DNA from: Streptomyces sp. NBC_00539
Lineage (GTDB): Bacteria > Actinomycetota > Actinomycetes > Streptomycetales > Streptomycetaceae
Reading direction: 5' to 3'
Assembly (NCBI RefSeq): GCF_036346105.1
Contig: NZ_CP107811.1
Location: 5,599,501-5,663,500, forward strand
DNA length: 64,000 nt
Shown: positions 1 to 9,311 of the stretch, piece by piece
Layout: every line of letters starts with the position of its first letter
How positions within the stretch are numbered: position 1 is the stretch's first letter
Position numbers and translations under genes: made by a program
The notes under the pieces: model-generated
Database searches by the model: none
What the model was told of the DNA's origin: nothing
Seen by the model: the letters and a program-made list of their open reading frames with translations, nothing else

Positions 1-416
1 CCCCCGACCGGTTCCTCGTACGGGTCAGCCGCCCGCTGCCCGACCTGTGGGCCGACCCGGACAAGATCGACCAGATCCTGGGCAACCTGCTCGAAAATGC
101 GGTGCGCCACGGTGAGGGAACCGTCACCATCGACGTATCGCCGACCACCTTCGCGAACGCCGCGGGGAAGACCGAGAAGGGAACCGCCGTCACCGTGACC
201 GACGAGGGCCCCGGCATCCCCGAGGAGTCGATGGGCCGCGTGTTCACCCGCTTCTGGCGGGGCAGCAAACGCGGCGGCACCGGCCTTGGCCTGTACATCG
301 TCAAGGGCATCGTGGAGGCGCACGGAGGCACCATCACGGTCGGCCGCGGCCCCGGCGGGGGCGCCGAGTTCCGATTTATCCTGCCCGTCGCCGCCCCGGC
401 CTACCTCACGCAGTAA
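1..416 (+). CDS. Sensor histidine kinase, C-terminal ATPase part (truncated by window edge)
   Basis: Only the last ~138 codons are present; the reading frame is open to the left edge. What is visible is the catalytic ATP-binding domain: an N box ([10 protein letters not shown]), a G1 box (DEGPGIPEE) and a G2 box ([10 protein letters not shown]), in the usual order and spacing. The protein would phosphorylate itself on a histidine that lies outside the window and pass the phosphate to a response regulator. The sensory domain and the partner regulator are not visible, so the signal cannot be named. It ends with TAA, 150 bases before pheS. Confidence 0.93.
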   Translation, partial: PDRFLVRVSRPLPDLWADPDKIDQILGNLLENAVRHGEGTVTIDVSPTTFANAAGKTEKGTAVTVTDEGPGIPEESMGRVFTRFWRGSKRGGTGLGLYIVKGIVEAHGGTITVGRGPGGGAEFRFILPVAAPAYLTQ

Positions 417-471
417 CCCTGCGGAACGTCTCGCCAGGCGGCCCACGGGCCCCTTCAACCCCGGCGACCTT

Positions 472-477
472 TAGACT
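472..477 (+). promoter_or_regulatory. Possible -10 element for pheST
   Basis: TAGACT matches the Streptomyces TANNNT -10 pattern and lies 89 bases before the pheS start. No good -35 hexamer sits 16-18 bases upstream. The 150-base gap holds no recognisable T-box or Phe-rich leader peptide. A small dyad, CGATC-N5-GATCG, sits near position 510. Confidence 0.3.
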
Positions 478-566
478 CGTGCTTTGGCACCTTTGTGTCT
501 CTGTATCGATCGGTCTGATCGTTCCGTACGGGGACCACCAGCCAGCCATCGGAAGTACGGGAAGAG

Positions 567-1694
567 ATGTCGGCACCGAACAAGTCGTACGACCCTGTCG
601 AGGTCGAGGCACTGAAACCGGAAGAGATCGAGCGCATGCGGGACGAGGCGCTCGCCGCCTTCGCGGCCGCCGGCGACCTCGACGAGCTCCGTGAGGCGAA
701 GACCGCGCACATGGGCGACCGCTCGCCCCTGGCGCTCGCCAACCGCGAGATCGGCGCCCTGCCGCCCCAGGCGAAGGCCGAGGCCGGCAAGCGCGTCGGC
801 CAGGCCCGCGGCGCCGTGAACAAGGCCTTCGGGGCCCGCACCGTCGAGCTCGAAGCCGAGCGCGACGAACGGGTGCTGGTCGAGGAGGCAGTGGACGTCA
901 CGCTGCCCTACGACCGCGTCCCGGCGGGCGCCCGCCACCCCCTGACCACCCTGATGGACCGCATCGCGGACATCTTCGTGGGCATGGGGTACGAGGTCGC
1001 GGAGGGCCCCGAGGTCGAGGCGGAGTGGTTCAACTTCGACGCCCTCAACTTCACGCCCGACCACCCGGCGCGCCAGATGCAGGACACCTTCTTCGTCCAG
1101 GGGCCCGCCGGCACCGAGGGCGACGAGTCGGGCGTCGTGCTGCGCACCCACACCTCCCCGGTGCAGGCGCGCTCGCTGCTGGAGCGCAAGCCGCCCGTCT
1201 ACATCGTCTGCCCGGGCCGGGTGTACCGCACCGACGAGCTCGACGCGACGCACACCCCGGTCTTCCACCAGGTCGAGCTGCTCGCCGTGGACGAGGGCCT
1301 CACCATGGCGGACCTCAAGGGCACCATGGACCACATGGTCCAGGAGCTCTTCGGCGAGGGCACCACCACGCGCCTGCGCCCCCACTTCTTCCCGTTCACC
1401 GAGCCGTCCGCCGAGATGGACATGCAGTGCTACGTGTGCCGCGGCGAGTCGGTGGGCAACCCCGACCGCCCGTGCCGTACCTGCTCCAGCGAGGGCTGGA
1501 TCGAGCTCGGCGGCTGCGGCATGGTCAACCCCAAGGTGCTCGTCGCCTGCGGCGTCGACCCGGAGAAGTACAGCGGCTTCGCCTTCGGCTTCGGCATCGA
1601 ACGGATGCTGATGTTCCGCCACAACGTAGAAGACATGCGAGACATGGTCGAGGGTGACGTCCGTTTCACCCGGCCGTTCGGGATGGAGATCTGA
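567..1694 (+). CDS. pheS: Phenylalanine-tRNA ligase alpha subunit
   Basis: This 375-residue class II synthetase subunit charges tRNA-Phe with phenylalanine as an alpha2-beta2 complex with PheT. An N-terminal coiled-coil region (about 1-90) is followed by the catalytic core. Motif 2 ([18 protein letters not shown]) is near residue 218, and motif 3 ([10 protein letters not shown]) is near residue 343. Length is in the normal bacterial range. The ATG at 567 follows GGGAAGAG, which can serve as ribosome binding site. Its TGA overlaps the pheT ATG by one base (TGATG), so the two subunits are translationally coupled. Confidence 0.97.
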   Translation: MSAPNKSYDPVEVEALKPEEIERMRDEALAAFAAAGDLDELREAKTAHMGDRSPLALANREIGALPPQAKAEAGKRVGQARGAVNKAFGARTVELEAERDERVLVEEAVDVTLPYDRVPAGARHPLTTLMDRIADIFVGMGYEVAEGPEVEAEWFNFDALNFTPDHPARQMQDTFFVQGPAGTEGDESGVVLRTHTSPVQARSLLERKPPVYIVCPGRVYRTDELDATHTPVFHQVELLAVDEGLTMADLKGTMDHMVQELFGEGTTTRLRPHFFPFTEPSAEMDMQCYVCRGESVGNPDRPCRTCSSEGWIELGGCGMVNPKVLVACGVDPEKYSGFAFGFGIERMLMFRHNVEDMRDMVEGDVRFTRPFGMEI

Positions 1695-4222
1695 TGCGGG
1701 TCCCGCTTTCTTGGCTGCGGGAGTACGTCGACCTCCCCGCGGGTGAAACCGGTCGCGACGTCGCGGCCAAGCTCGTCGACGCCGGCCTGGAGGTCGAGAC
1801 CGTCGAGCAGCTCGGCGCCGGGCTCAAGGGCCCCCTGGTCGTCGGCCAGGTCCTGACCATCGAGGAGCTGGAGGGCTTCCGCAAGCCGATCCGCTTCTGC
1901 ACGGTCGACGTCGGACAGGCCAACGGCACCGGTGAGCCGCAGGAGATCGTCTGCGGCGCCCGGAACTTCTCCGTCGGCGACAAGGTCGTCGTGGTCCTGC
2001 CCGGCGCGGTGCTGCCCGGCGACTTCGCGATCGCCTCGCGCAAGACGTACGGCAAGACCTCGCACGGCATGATCTGCTCCGGCGAGGAGCTGGGCATGGG
2101 CGACGACGGCACGCACGGGATCATCGTGCTGCCGCCCGAGCACGAGGTCGGCACCGACGCGATCGAGCTGCTCCAGCTCGTCGACGAGGTCCTCGACATC
2201 GACATCACCCCGGACCGCGGCTACTGCATGTCTATGCGCGGTGTGGCCCGCGAGGCCGCCACCGCGTACGGCCTGCCGCTGCGCGACCCGGCGCTGCTGG
2301 ACGTGCCCGCGCCGAACTCGTACGGCTACCTCGTCAAGATCGACGACCCGGCCGGCTGCGACCGCTTCACCGCCCGTACGGTGACCGGTCTCGACCCGGA
2401 GGCGCGCTCCCCGATCTGGCTCACGCGCCGCCTGCAGAAGGCGGGCATGCGCCCGATCTCGCTCGCCGTCGACGTCACCAACTACGTGATGCTGGAACTC
2501 GGCCAGCCGCTGCACGCGTACGACCGCTCGCGTCTGGACGGCGCGATCGGCGTCCGCCGCGCCGAGCAGGGCGAGAAGTTCACCACGCTCGACGGGGTCA
2601 AGCGCACGCTCGACGCCGAGGACCTGGTGATCACCGACAACAGCGGGCCGATCGGGCTCGCCGGTGTCATGGGCGGCGCCGACACCGAGATCGCCGACTC
2701 CGTCACGGACCCGGAGACCGGCCAGGTCACGGGCACCACGGACGTGGTCATCGAGGCCGCGCACTTCGACTCCGTGTCGATCTCGCGCACCGCCCGCCGG
2801 CTCAAGCTGTCCTCCGAGGCGTCCAAGCGCTTCGAGCGGGGCGTCGACCCGCAGGCCGCCGCCGCGGCCGCGCAGCGGACCGTCGACCTGCTGGTGCTGC
2901 TCGCCGGCGGTACCGCCGAGGCCGGAGTCACCGAGCTCACCGCCCCGGGCGCCCCGCGCACGATCGCGATGAGCGCGGACCACCCGGACCGGGTGGCGGG
3001 CATGGACTACGGCCGCGAGACCGTCGTACGCCGCCTCCAGGAGATCGGCTGCGACGTCTACGGGCAGGACGAGCTCGTCGTCGCCGTCCCGTCCTGGCGG
3101 CCCGACCTCGCCGAGCCGAACGACCTCGCCGAAGAGGTCATCCGGCTGGAGGGCTACGGGAACCTCCCCTCGACCCTGCCGCAGGTGCCCTCCGGCCGCG
3201 GTCTGACCGCCCGCCAGCAGCTGCACCGCCGGGTCGGCCGCGCGCTGGCCGGCGCGGGGTACGTCGAGGCGCTCAGCTACCCGTTCCTCGGCGAGGGCGT
3301 CTTCGACCAGCTCCAGCTGCCCGCGGACGACGCCGCCCGGCGGGTCGTCAAGCTGGTCAACCCCATCTCCGACGAGGAGCCGGCGCTGCGCACGACGCTG
3401 CTGCCGGGCCTGCTGGGCGCGCTGCGCCGCAACGACAGCCGGGGCAGCCACGACCTCGCGCTGTTCGAGACCGGTTCGGTCTTCCTGGCCGGCGAGCGGG
3501 CGGGTGTCGCCGTACGGCTGCCCGTCGACCGTCGTCCCACGGACGAGGAGATCGCCACGCTGAACGCGGCCCTGCCCGCCCAGCCGCGGTACGCCGCGGT
3601 CGTGCTGGCCGGTGCGCGCGAAGCGGCCGGCTGGTGGGGCAAGGGCCGGCCTGCCGACTGGGCGGACGCGGTGCAGGCCGCGCGCTCGCTTGCGGCCGAG
3701 GCCGGTACGGAGCTCGTGGTGCGCCAGGGCCAGTACGGCCCGTGGCACCCGGGCCGGTGCGCCGAGCTGGTCGTCACCCTGGACGGGGTGGAGACGGTCA
3801 TCGGCCACGCCGGTGAGCTGCACCCGCGCGTGGTCAAGGCGATGGGCCTGCCGGCGCGGACCAGCGCGATGGAACTCGACCTGGACCGCCTCGCGGCGGC
3901 CGGCGGCGAGGCCGTGCGGGCGCCGCGGATCTCCACCTTCCCGGTGGCGACCCAGGACGTCGCGCTGATCGTGGACGCCTCGGTTCCGGCGGCTGCCGTA
4001 GAGGCGGCGCTGCGCGAGGGCGCGGGCGAACTCCTCGAATCGCTGCGGCTGTTCGACGTGTTCACCGGTGAGCAGGTCGGGGAGGGCAAGAAGTCCCTGG
4101 CGTACGCGCTGCGCTTCCGCGCGGCCGACCGGACGCTGACGGCGGAGGAGTCGACGGCGGCGCGTGACGCGGCCGTGGCGCTGGCCGCGGAGCGGGCGGG
4201 GGCGGTGCTGCGGGGCGCGTAG
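1694..4222 (+). CDS. pheT: Phenylalanine-tRNA ligase beta subunit
   Basis: An 842-residue protein, the long PheT form. An EMAP-II-like tRNA-binding OB fold lies at about 40-155, followed by the B3/B4 editing region, the B5 domain and the inactive catalytic-like core. The C-terminal ferredoxin-fold anticodon-binding domain starts near residue 745 ([13 protein letters not shown]). It partners with PheS and removes mischarged Tyr through its editing site. Translation starts on the last base of the pheS stop codon, giving stoichiometric expression. A strong hairpin follows the stop. Confidence 0.97.
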   Translation: MRVPLSWLREYVDLPAGETGRDVAAKLVDAGLEVETVEQLGAGLKGPLVVGQVLTIEELEGFRKPIRFCTVDVGQANGTGEPQEIVCGARNFSVGDKVVVVLPGAVLPGDFAIASRKTYGKTSHGMICSGEELGMGDDGTHGIIVLPPEHEVGTDAIELLQLVDEVLDIDITPDRGYCMSMRGVAREAATAYGLPLRDPALLDVPAPNSYGYLVKIDDPAGCDRFTARTVTGLDPEARSPIWLTRRLQKAGMRPISLAVDVTNYVMLELGQPLHAYDRSRLDGAIGVRRAEQGEKFTTLDGVKRTLDAEDLVITDNSGPIGLAGVMGGADTEIADSVTDPETGQVTGTTDVVIEAAHFDSVSISRTARRLKLSSEASKRFERGVDPQAAAAAAQRTVDLLVLLAGGTAEAGVTELTAPGAPRTIAMSADHPDRVAGMDYGRETVVRRLQEIGCDVYGQDELVVAVPSWRPDLAEPNDLAEEVIRLEGYGNLPSTLPQVPSGRGLTARQQLHRRVGRALAGAGYVEALSYPFLGEGVFDQLQLPADDAARRVVKLVNPISDEEPALRTTLLPGLLGALRRNDSRGSHDLALFETGSVFLAGERAGVAVRLPVDRRPTDEEIATLNAALPAQPRYAAVVLAGAREAAGWWGKGRPADWADAVQAARSLAAEAGTELVVRQGQYGPWHPGRCAELVVTLDGVETVIGHAGELHPRVVKAMGLPARTSAMELDLDRLAAAGGEAVRAPRISTFPVATQDVALIVDASVPAAAVEAALREGAGELLESLRLFDVFTGEQVGEGKKSLAYALRFRAADRTLTAEESTAARDAAVALAAERAGAVLRGA

Positions 4223-4239
4223 CCGCCGCAGGTCTTGAC

Positions 4240-4273
4240 GAGGGGCGCATCCGGGTCACCGGATGCGCCCCTC
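4240..4273 (+). terminator. Terminator hairpin after pheT
   Basis: A perfect 15-base-pair stem, GAGGGGCGCATCCGG (4240-4254) with its complement at 4259-4273, and a four-base loop GTCA. It begins 17 bases after the pheT stop. There is no T tract, as is common for Streptomyces terminators. Confidence 0.85.
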
Positions 4274-4319
4274 ACCCGTTCCCGTGCTCTGCCGGGCTCT
4301 GCGGCCGCGCCGCCGCCAC

Positions 4320-4362
4320 CAATCGCCGGCGGGGCTGGTTCCTTCAGCCCCGCCGGCGATTG
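4320..4362. repeat. Intergenic palindromic repeat, short copy
   Basis: A perfect 18-base-pair inverted repeat: CAATCGCCGGCGGGGCTG at 4320-4337, a 7-base loop, and the complement at 4345-4362. The same 18-base arm occurs again at 42142-42159 inside a much larger palindrome after cobT. From memory, this sequence is frequent between genes in Streptomyces genomes. It may act as a second terminator or a protein-binding repeat. The rest of the 530-base gap (4223-4752) has no supported gene. Confidence 0.75.
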
Positions 4363-4687
4363 AGGCGCAGGTCCGGGCGGAGCCCGTGTCGGGAGAGTGG
4401 GCATCCCCGGGCGGGACGGCGCACCGGGTCCCGGTGGATGGGCCCGGTGCGCGGTCGCCCCGGCCCCCGCGCGGCCCGGCGACCAACCGGGCGCCCGCAG
4501 GAACCGTGGCGCGCCGCCCGCCTGCCGTGGAGTGTCGGGCAGACAACAGGACGGGCGGCGCGGTGCCGGGTCGTCGCACTGTACGAGGGGGAGCCGACGA
4601 CCCGGGCGGCCTCTTGGCGAGGCCCTTAAGTGAAGCGCCCCCGGGCACCCCCGCGGCAGGGTGCGTATCGCATTTATGCGCGTACTC

Positions 4688-4708
4688 GGTTCACACCCCG
4701 TGTGAACC
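4688..4708. promoter_or_regulatory. 9-3-9 dyad, probable operator of the 4753 regulator
   Basis: GGTTCACAC-CCC-GTGTGAACC is a perfect 9-base inverted repeat with a 3-base spacer. A TAGCCT hexamer (4719-4724), a good -10 candidate, lies 10 bases downstream, and the regulator gene starts at 4753. The dyad would overlap the -35 region, fitting repressor binding and perhaps autoregulation. Confidence 0.55.
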
Positions 4709-4752
4709 CCGCACCCACTAGCCTGAGCGGGACGAGCCCTTGGAGGGGCCCC

Positions 4753-6090
4753 ATGCAGCCCAATGCCCTGCTCGACGCCCTCCTCGCCGAGGCGGGAATG
4801 TCCCACGCCGGTCTCGCCGCGCACGTCAACCAGGCGGGCCGGTCCCGCGGACTTGCGCTGCGCTACGAACACACCGCCGTCTCCCGTTGGTTGAAGGGGC
4901 AGCGGCCGCGCGGCCAGGTGCCCGAGCTGATCTGCGAGGTGCTCGGCGGACGGCTGCGGCGGCCCGTCTCGCTGGACGACGCCGGGCTCGGCCCGCCCGG
5001 GCAGCCCGCGTCCCACCCGACCCCGCTCAGCGGCTTCGTCGACCGGGCGGCCGCGCTGTGGCGGGCCGACGAGCAGGGACGCTCCCGCTCGGCGGCCGTG
5101 GCGGCGCTCACGGGGACGCCCGCGGTGATCCCGGTCTGGGAGTGGGAGAACCCGCCCGAGGACTGCGACGTGTCCCGCGAGGGCCCCCAGCGCATCGGCC
5201 CCGAGCACATCGAGATCCTCGGTGCCGCCCGCGCCCACTACGAGCTGATGTACCGCCGCTCGGGCGGCCTCGCCACCCGTTCCCGCATCGTGCGCTTCCT
5301 CGGCAGCGAGACCGCGCCCATGCTGCGCGGGAGCTACCCCGACGCCCTCGGGCGGCAGTTGCACCGGGCGACCGGGTCGCTGGTGGCCGTTGCGGGAATT
5401 TGCGCGTACGACTCGGACGCCCACGGCCTCGCGCAGCGGTACTTCCACCAGGCGCTGCGGCTCGCGAAGGCCAGCGGTGATCGGGGGCTCGGGGCGTACG
5501 TGATCGCGCTGCTCGTCAACCAGTCGCTGCACCTGCGGGACCACCGGCAGGCCGTCGCCTTCGCCGAGGCCGCGCTGCGCTCCGCCGGACGGCACACCAC
5601 CCCGGCCCTGGCCGCCGATCTGTACGCGATGCAGGCCAAGGCCTACGCCCGGCTCGGCGACGGCGCGGCCGCGTTGGCCTGCATCCGGCACGCGGAGGCG
5701 GCAGCCGAGCGGATCCGCCCCGGCGCGGAGCCGGCCGAGACCGGATACGTACAGCCGGGGCTGGTCAACGTACAGGTGGCCGAGGCGCTGCTCAGCCTCG
5801 GCGACCTCGACGCCGCGCACGAGCAGGCGGCGGCGGCCGCCGGGACTCCGGCACACGAGCGCGGGCGCGTCCACCGGCTCGCCATGCTGTGCGAGATCCA
5901 GCTGCGGCAGGGGGAGGCGGACCGGGCGGTGGCGTCGGCGGCCGAAATGGCGGAGCGGGCCAAGGGGATGGAGTCGCTGCGGCTGCGCGACCGGTTGCGC
6001 GCGGTCCGCGAGCAGCTGCTGACCAGCGGCTGCTCGGGCGCCGAGGAGACCGCGGGCCTCATCGACGGGGCGCTGCGCGTTCCCCTGTGA
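4753..6090 (+). CDS. HTH regulator with TPR-like C-terminal region (NsdA-like architecture)
   Basis: A 445-residue protein starting at ATG 4753 behind GGAGGGGCCCC. An upstream in-frame extension lacks a ribosome binding site. The first ~60 residues resemble a helix-turn-helix with the segment YEHTAVSRWLKG. The remainder is alanine-rich and helical, like the tetratricopeptide sensor regions of Streptomyces regulators such as NsdA. The specific target is unknown. A perfect dyad just upstream (4688-4708) suggests autoregulation. The Nudix gene follows within 60 bases on the same strand and may be cotranscribed. The family resemblance is from memory; the DNA-binding role is an inference. Confidence 0.75.
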   Translation: MQPNALLDALLAEAGMSHAGLAAHVNQAGRSRGLALRYEHTAVSRWLKGQRPRGQVPELICEVLGGRLRRPVSLDDAGLGPPGQPASHPTPLSGFVDRAAALWRADEQGRSRSAAVAALTGTPAVIPVWEWENPPEDCDVSREGPQRIGPEHIEILGAARAHYELMYRRSGGLATRSRIVRFLGSETAPMLRGSYPDALGRQLHRATGSLVAVAGICAYDSDAHGLAQRYFHQALRLAKASGDRGLGAYVIALLVNQSLHLRDHRQAVAFAEAALRSAGRHTTPALAADLYAMQAKAYARLGDGAAALACIRHAEAAAERIRPGAEPAETGYVQPGLVNVQVAEALLSLGDLDAAHEQAAAAAGTPAHERGRVHRLAMLCEIQLRQGEADRAVASAAEMAERAKGMESLRLRDRLRAVREQLLTSGCSGAEETAGLIDGALRVPL

Positions 6091-6110
6091 CGCCCCCGAC
6101 TGCTGCCATG

Positions 6111-6139
6111 TTGCCACCCGTTCGAAAAGAAGGTGGCAA
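6111..6139 (+). promoter_or_regulatory. Hairpin covering the ribosome binding site of the Nudix gene
   Basis: TTGCCACC (6111-6118) is complementary to GGTGGCAA (6132-6139), separated by 13 bases. The right arm contains the only Shine-Dalgarno-like sequence (AAGGTGG) before the GTG start at 6144. If it forms, it would limit translation of the downstream gene. Confidence 0.4.
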
Positions 6140-6143
6140 AGCC

Positions 6144-6674
6144 GTGCAGTGGACGAACCTGAGTGAGCAGACCGTGTACAAGAACCGCTGGTTCGATGTG
6201 AACCTCGCCGATGTGGAACTCCCCGACGGGCGGCACCTGGACCACTTCGTGATCCGGTTGCGGCCCGTCGCCGCGGCCACGGCCGTCAACGACGCGAACG
6301 AGGTGCTGCTGCTGTGGCGCCACCGTTTCATCACCGACAGCTGGGGCTGGGAACTGCCCGCGGGGGTGGTCGAGGACGGTGAGGACGTCGCGGCCGCGGC
6401 CGCCCGCGAAATGGAGGAGGAGTCGGGCTGGCGGCCCGGCCCCCTGCACCACCTGATGACGGTCGAGCCCTCCAACGGGCTGACCGACGCCCGCCACCAC
6501 CTCTACTGGGCCGACGGAGCCACGTACACCGGCCACCCGGAGGACGGCTTCGAATCCTCGCGCCGCGCCTGGGTCCCGCTCAAACAGGTCCCCGACATGA
6601 TCGCCCGGGGCGAGGTACCGGCCGCCAACATGGCGGCCGGCCTGCTCCTGCTGCGCCACCTGCGCCTGGGGTGA
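6144..6674 (+). CDS. Nudix hydrolase
   Basis: A 176-residue protein with a complete Nudix box at residues 74-96: G-x5-E-x7-REMEEESGW. The glutamates of REMEEE coordinate the metal used to hydrolyse a nucleoside diphosphate linked to another group X. The N-terminal region (YKNRWFDVNLADVELPDG) resembles ADP-ribose pyrophosphatase-like enzymes, but the substrate cannot be fixed from sequence. GTG 6144 was chosen because AAGGTGG sits 7 bases upstream; an in-frame ATG at 6108 would add 12 residues. It ends four bases before the convergent dehydrogenase gene. Confidence 0.88.
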   Translation: MQWTNLSEQTVYKNRWFDVNLADVELPDGRHLDHFVIRLRPVAAATAVNDANEVLLLWRHRFITDSWGWELPAGVVEDGEDVAAAAAREMEEESGWRPGPLHHLMTVEPSNGLTDARHHLYWADGATYTGHPEDGFESSRRAWVPLKQVPDMIARGEVPAANMAAGLLLLRHLRLG

Positions 6675-6678
6675 GCGG

Positions 6679-7551
6679 TCAGCCGTACGGGTAGAAGCCC
6701 GCGCCCGTCTTGCGGCCGAGGCGGCCGGCGTCGACCATCCGCTGGAGCAGCGGGGGAGCGGCGTACAGCGGCTCCTTGAACTCGGCGTACATGCTGTCCG
6801 CGACCGAGGCGACGGTGTCCAGGCCGATCAGGTCCGCCAGCTTCAGCGGGCCCATCGGGTGGGCGCAGCCCAGCTCCATGCCGTTGTCGATGTCCTCGCG
6901 GCTGGCGATGCCGGACTCGAACATCCGGATGGCCGACAGCAGGTACGGGATGAGCAGCGCGTTGACCACGAAGCCGGACCGGTCCTGGGCGCGGATCGCG
7001 TGCTTGCCGAGCACGTCCCGCACCAGGGCCTCGGCCCGCTTGACGGTCTCCTCGCCCGTGGTCAGCGCGGGGATCAGCTCGACCAGCTGCTGCACGGGGG
7101 CCGGGTTGAAGAAGTGGATGCCGATCACCTGGTCGGGCCGCGAGGTCGAGACGGCCAGCTTGACCAGCGGGATCGAGGAGGTGTTGGACGCCAAGATCGC
7201 GTCCGGGCGGGTGACGACCTGGTCCAGGACCTGGAAGATCTCCGTCTTGACCTGCTCGTTCTCCACGACGGCCTCGATGACGAGGTCACGGTCGGCGAAT
7301 TCGCCGAGGTCGGTGGTGAAAGTGAGGCGGGCCAGGGTGGCGTCCCGCTCCTCCTCGCTGATCTTGCCGCGTTCGGCGGCCTTGGTCAGGGAGTTGTACA
7401 GCCGGGTACGTCCGATCTCCAGGGCCTCGCCCGTGGTCTCGGCGACCTTGACCTCAAGGCCACTGCGGGCGCACACCTCGGCGATACCCGCGCCCATCTG
7501 GCCACAGCCCACTACGCCGACTCGAACGATGTCGGAAGGGAGGTCAGTCAC
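6679..7551 (-). CDS. 3-hydroxybutyryl-CoA dehydrogenase
   Basis: A 290-residue NAD-dependent dehydrogenase. The Rossmann motif GCGQMG lies at residues 15-20. The second half carries the 3-hydroxyacyl-CoA dehydrogenase C-terminal dimer domain, including IHFFNPAP and CAHPMGPLKLADL. It interconverts 3-hydroxybutyryl-CoA and acetoacetyl-CoA, supplying butyryl and ethylmalonyl-CoA routes or degrading fatty acids. GTG at 7551 is preferred because AAAGG lies six bases upstream; an in-frame ATG at 7572 would add seven residues without a good ribosome binding site. No partner genes of the pathway are adjacent. Confidence 0.94.
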   Translation of the reverse strand: MTDLPSDIVRVGVVGCGQMGAGIAEVCARSGLEVKVAETTGEALEIGRTRLYNSLTKAAERGKISEEERDATLARLTFTTDLGEFADRDLVIEAVVENEQVKTEIFQVLDQVVTRPDAILASNTSSIPLVKLAVSTSRPDQVIGIHFFNPAPVQQLVELIPALTTGEETVKRAEALVRDVLGKHAIRAQDRSGFVVNALLIPYLLSAIRMFESGIASREDIDNGMELGCAHPMGPLKLADLIGLDTVASVADSMYAEFKEPLYAAPPLLQRMVDAGRLGRKTGAGFYPYG

Positions 7552-7726
7552 TTCGTGCCTTTCGCTGCTCATCCGTCGGCGGGTCCCCCGTGCTCGGCAG
7601 TGGTAACTGCTGCCCGGCGCCCGCCACGCCCCACGACGTTACCCCCGACCTTCCACCGGGTGGCGGCCCGGGGCGGGCATGCTGGGCGAACGCGAGCGAT
7701 GTCACAGAACGGAACGGAGCCGTCAC

Positions 7727-8998
7727 ATGGCGCACATCGGACGACGCAGGCTACTGGCGGGAGCGGCGGGCCTGCTGGCCGCGCAGGCGGCGGCGGGCCC
7801 CGCACGGGCCGCACGGGCCGCACGGGCCGCACGGGCCGCGCGGGCGGCCGCGGGCGGGCGCCGCGGGGCCGGCCCGGCGGAGTTCCGGGCCATGTGGATC
7901 GCCTCCGTGGAGAACGTCGACTGGCCCTCGAAGGCCGGCCTGTCCGCCGACCGGCAGCGCGCGGAGCTGCTGTCCCTGCTGGACACCGCCGTGGAGCGCC
8001 GGCTGAACGCCGTGATCCTCCAGGTCAGGCCCGCGGCGGACGCCATGTGGCCCTCGCCCCCGGAGCCCTGGTCACAGTGGCTGACCGGGACCCAGGGCCG
8101 CGACCCCGGCTGGGACCCGCTGGGTACGGCGGTCGCCGCCGCGCACGAGCGGGGGCTGGAACTGCACGCCTGGTTCAACCCCTACCGGGTGGCCAACCAC
8201 ACCGACCCCGACCGGCTCGCCGACACCCACCCGGCCCGCCGCAACCCCGAGTGGGTGGTCCCGTACGGGGGGAAGCTGTACTACAACCCCGGGATGCCCG
8301 AGGTGCGGGCGTTCGTGCAGGACGCCATGGCCGACGCCGTGGCCCGCTACCCGGTGGACGGGGTGCACTGGGACGACTACTTCTACCCGTACCCCGCCGA
8401 GGGCGAGGAGTTCGACGACGACGCCGCGTTCGAGGAGTACGGCGGCTCGTTCGACTCCCGCGGGGACTGGCGCCGGGACAACACCGACACCCTGGTCCGG
8501 GAGATGTCCGAGCGGCTGCGCCGGATCCGGCCGGCGGCCCGGTTCGGGGTGAGTCCGTTCGCCGTCTGGCGCAACGACGACGTGGACCCGCTGGGCTCAC
8601 GCACCCGCGCGGGAGTCAGTACGTACGACGACCTGTACGCGGACACCCGCAAGTGGGTGAAAGAGGGCTGGCTCGACTACATCGTGCCGCAGGCCTACTG
8701 GCAGCTCGGGCACCCGACCGCCGACTACGCCGAGATCGTGCCGTGGTGGGCCCGTACGGTCGCGGGGACGGGGGTGAGCCTGTACGTGGGGGAGGCGCTG
8801 TACCGCTGCGACGCCGACAGTCCGACCGAGGCCTGGCGGGATCCGGCGGAGCTGTCGCGGCACGTGAGCTTCGCCAAGGGCTGCCCCGAGGTCCGCGGCC
8901 ACGTCTACTTCTCGGCGAAGCAGGTGGTCGCGGACCCCAACGGGGCGATGGCCCGGGTGGTCGCCGATCACTATCCGACGCCGGTGCCGCCGCGCTGA
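7727..8998 (+). CDS. Secreted family-10-like glycosyl hydrolase (GHL10/DUF187)
   Basis: A 423-residue exported protein. Its N-terminus has a Tat-type signal (GRRRLLAGAAGLLAAQAAA), followed by an ARAARAARA stretch encoded by perfect 9-base repeats. The mature part carries GHL10 features: FRAMWIASVENVDWPS, LHAWFNPYR, VDGVHWDDYFYPYP and YIVPQAYWQLG. Members of this family act on cell-surface or extracellular carbohydrate; the substrate here is unknown. ATG 7727 has GGAG seven bases upstream. It stands alone between two minus-strand genes. Confidence 0.87.
   Translation: MAHIGRRRLLAGAAGLLAAQAAAGPARAARAARAARAARAAAGGRRGAGPAEFRAMWIASVENVDWPSKAGLSADRQRAELLSLLDTAVERRLNAVILQVRPAADAMWPSPPEPWSQWLTGTQGRDPGWDPLGTAVAAAHERGLELHAWFNPYRVANHTDPDRLADTHPARRNPEWVVPYGGKLYYNPGMPEVRAFVQDAMADAVARYPVDGVHWDDYFYPYPAEGEEFDDDAAFEEYGGSFDSRGDWRRDNTDTLVREMSERLRRIRPAARFGVSPFAVWRNDDVDPLGSRTRAGVSTYDDLYADTRKWVKEGWLDYIVPQAYWQLGHPTADYAEIVPWWARTVAGTGVSLYVGEALYRCDADSPTEAWRDPAELSRHVSFAKGCPEVRGHVYFSAKQVVADPNGAMARVVADHYPTPVPPR
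7802..7837 (+). repeat. Four tandem copies of a 9-base unit
   Basis: GCACGGGCC is repeated four times without change inside the signal peptide region of the 7727 gene, coding for repeated Ala-Arg-Ala. A degenerate fifth unit follows. Copy number could vary by slippage without changing frame. Confidence 0.9.
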
Positions 8999-9057
8999 CC
9001 CGGCTGCGGACGGGCTCGGGCTCAGCAGGGTCTTTCAGGAGACGGGGGAAGGAGGGG

Positions 9058-9255
9058 TCACTGGGTGGTTTCGGTCGGGTGCTTGACCACGCAGTCGGGG
9101 CCCGGGGACATCACGGCCTCGTGTCCGTCCTGGAAGCGGACGCGGTAGGGAGGTGTGCCGTTCTCCCCCAGGACCTGCGTGATCTCTCCGACCTTGTCGT
9201 GCTGGCCCACGATCCTGCCGTGCTGCACCAGCTGGTCGCCCTCGGTCGCGCGCAT
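9058..9255 (-). CDS. DUF1918 small protein
   Basis: A 65-residue soluble protein with the DUF1918 pattern: an N-terminal GDQLVQHG, a central conserved glycine turn, and PYRVRFQDGHEAVMSPGPD near the C-terminus. The fold resembles small SH3-like barrels; no function is established. The ATG at 9255 follows GAGGAGGT, a strong ribosome binding site. It lies between the glycosidase-like gene and the EamA exporter gene, with no sign of an operon. Confidence 0.87.
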   Translation of the reverse strand: MRATEGDQLVQHGRIVGQHDKVGEITQVLGENGTPPYRVRFQDGHEAVMSPGPDCVVKHPTETTQ

Positions 9256-9311
9256 AGCTGACCTCCTCGGTGGCGGTCCGATCCGTGCTAGCAGTTTAGG
9301 CCGACAGGTAC

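Noticed and set aside
417-566. T-box or Phe leader peptide controlling pheST
   Set aside because: No T-box sequence or specifier stem is visible, and short frames in the gap do not contain a Phe run.
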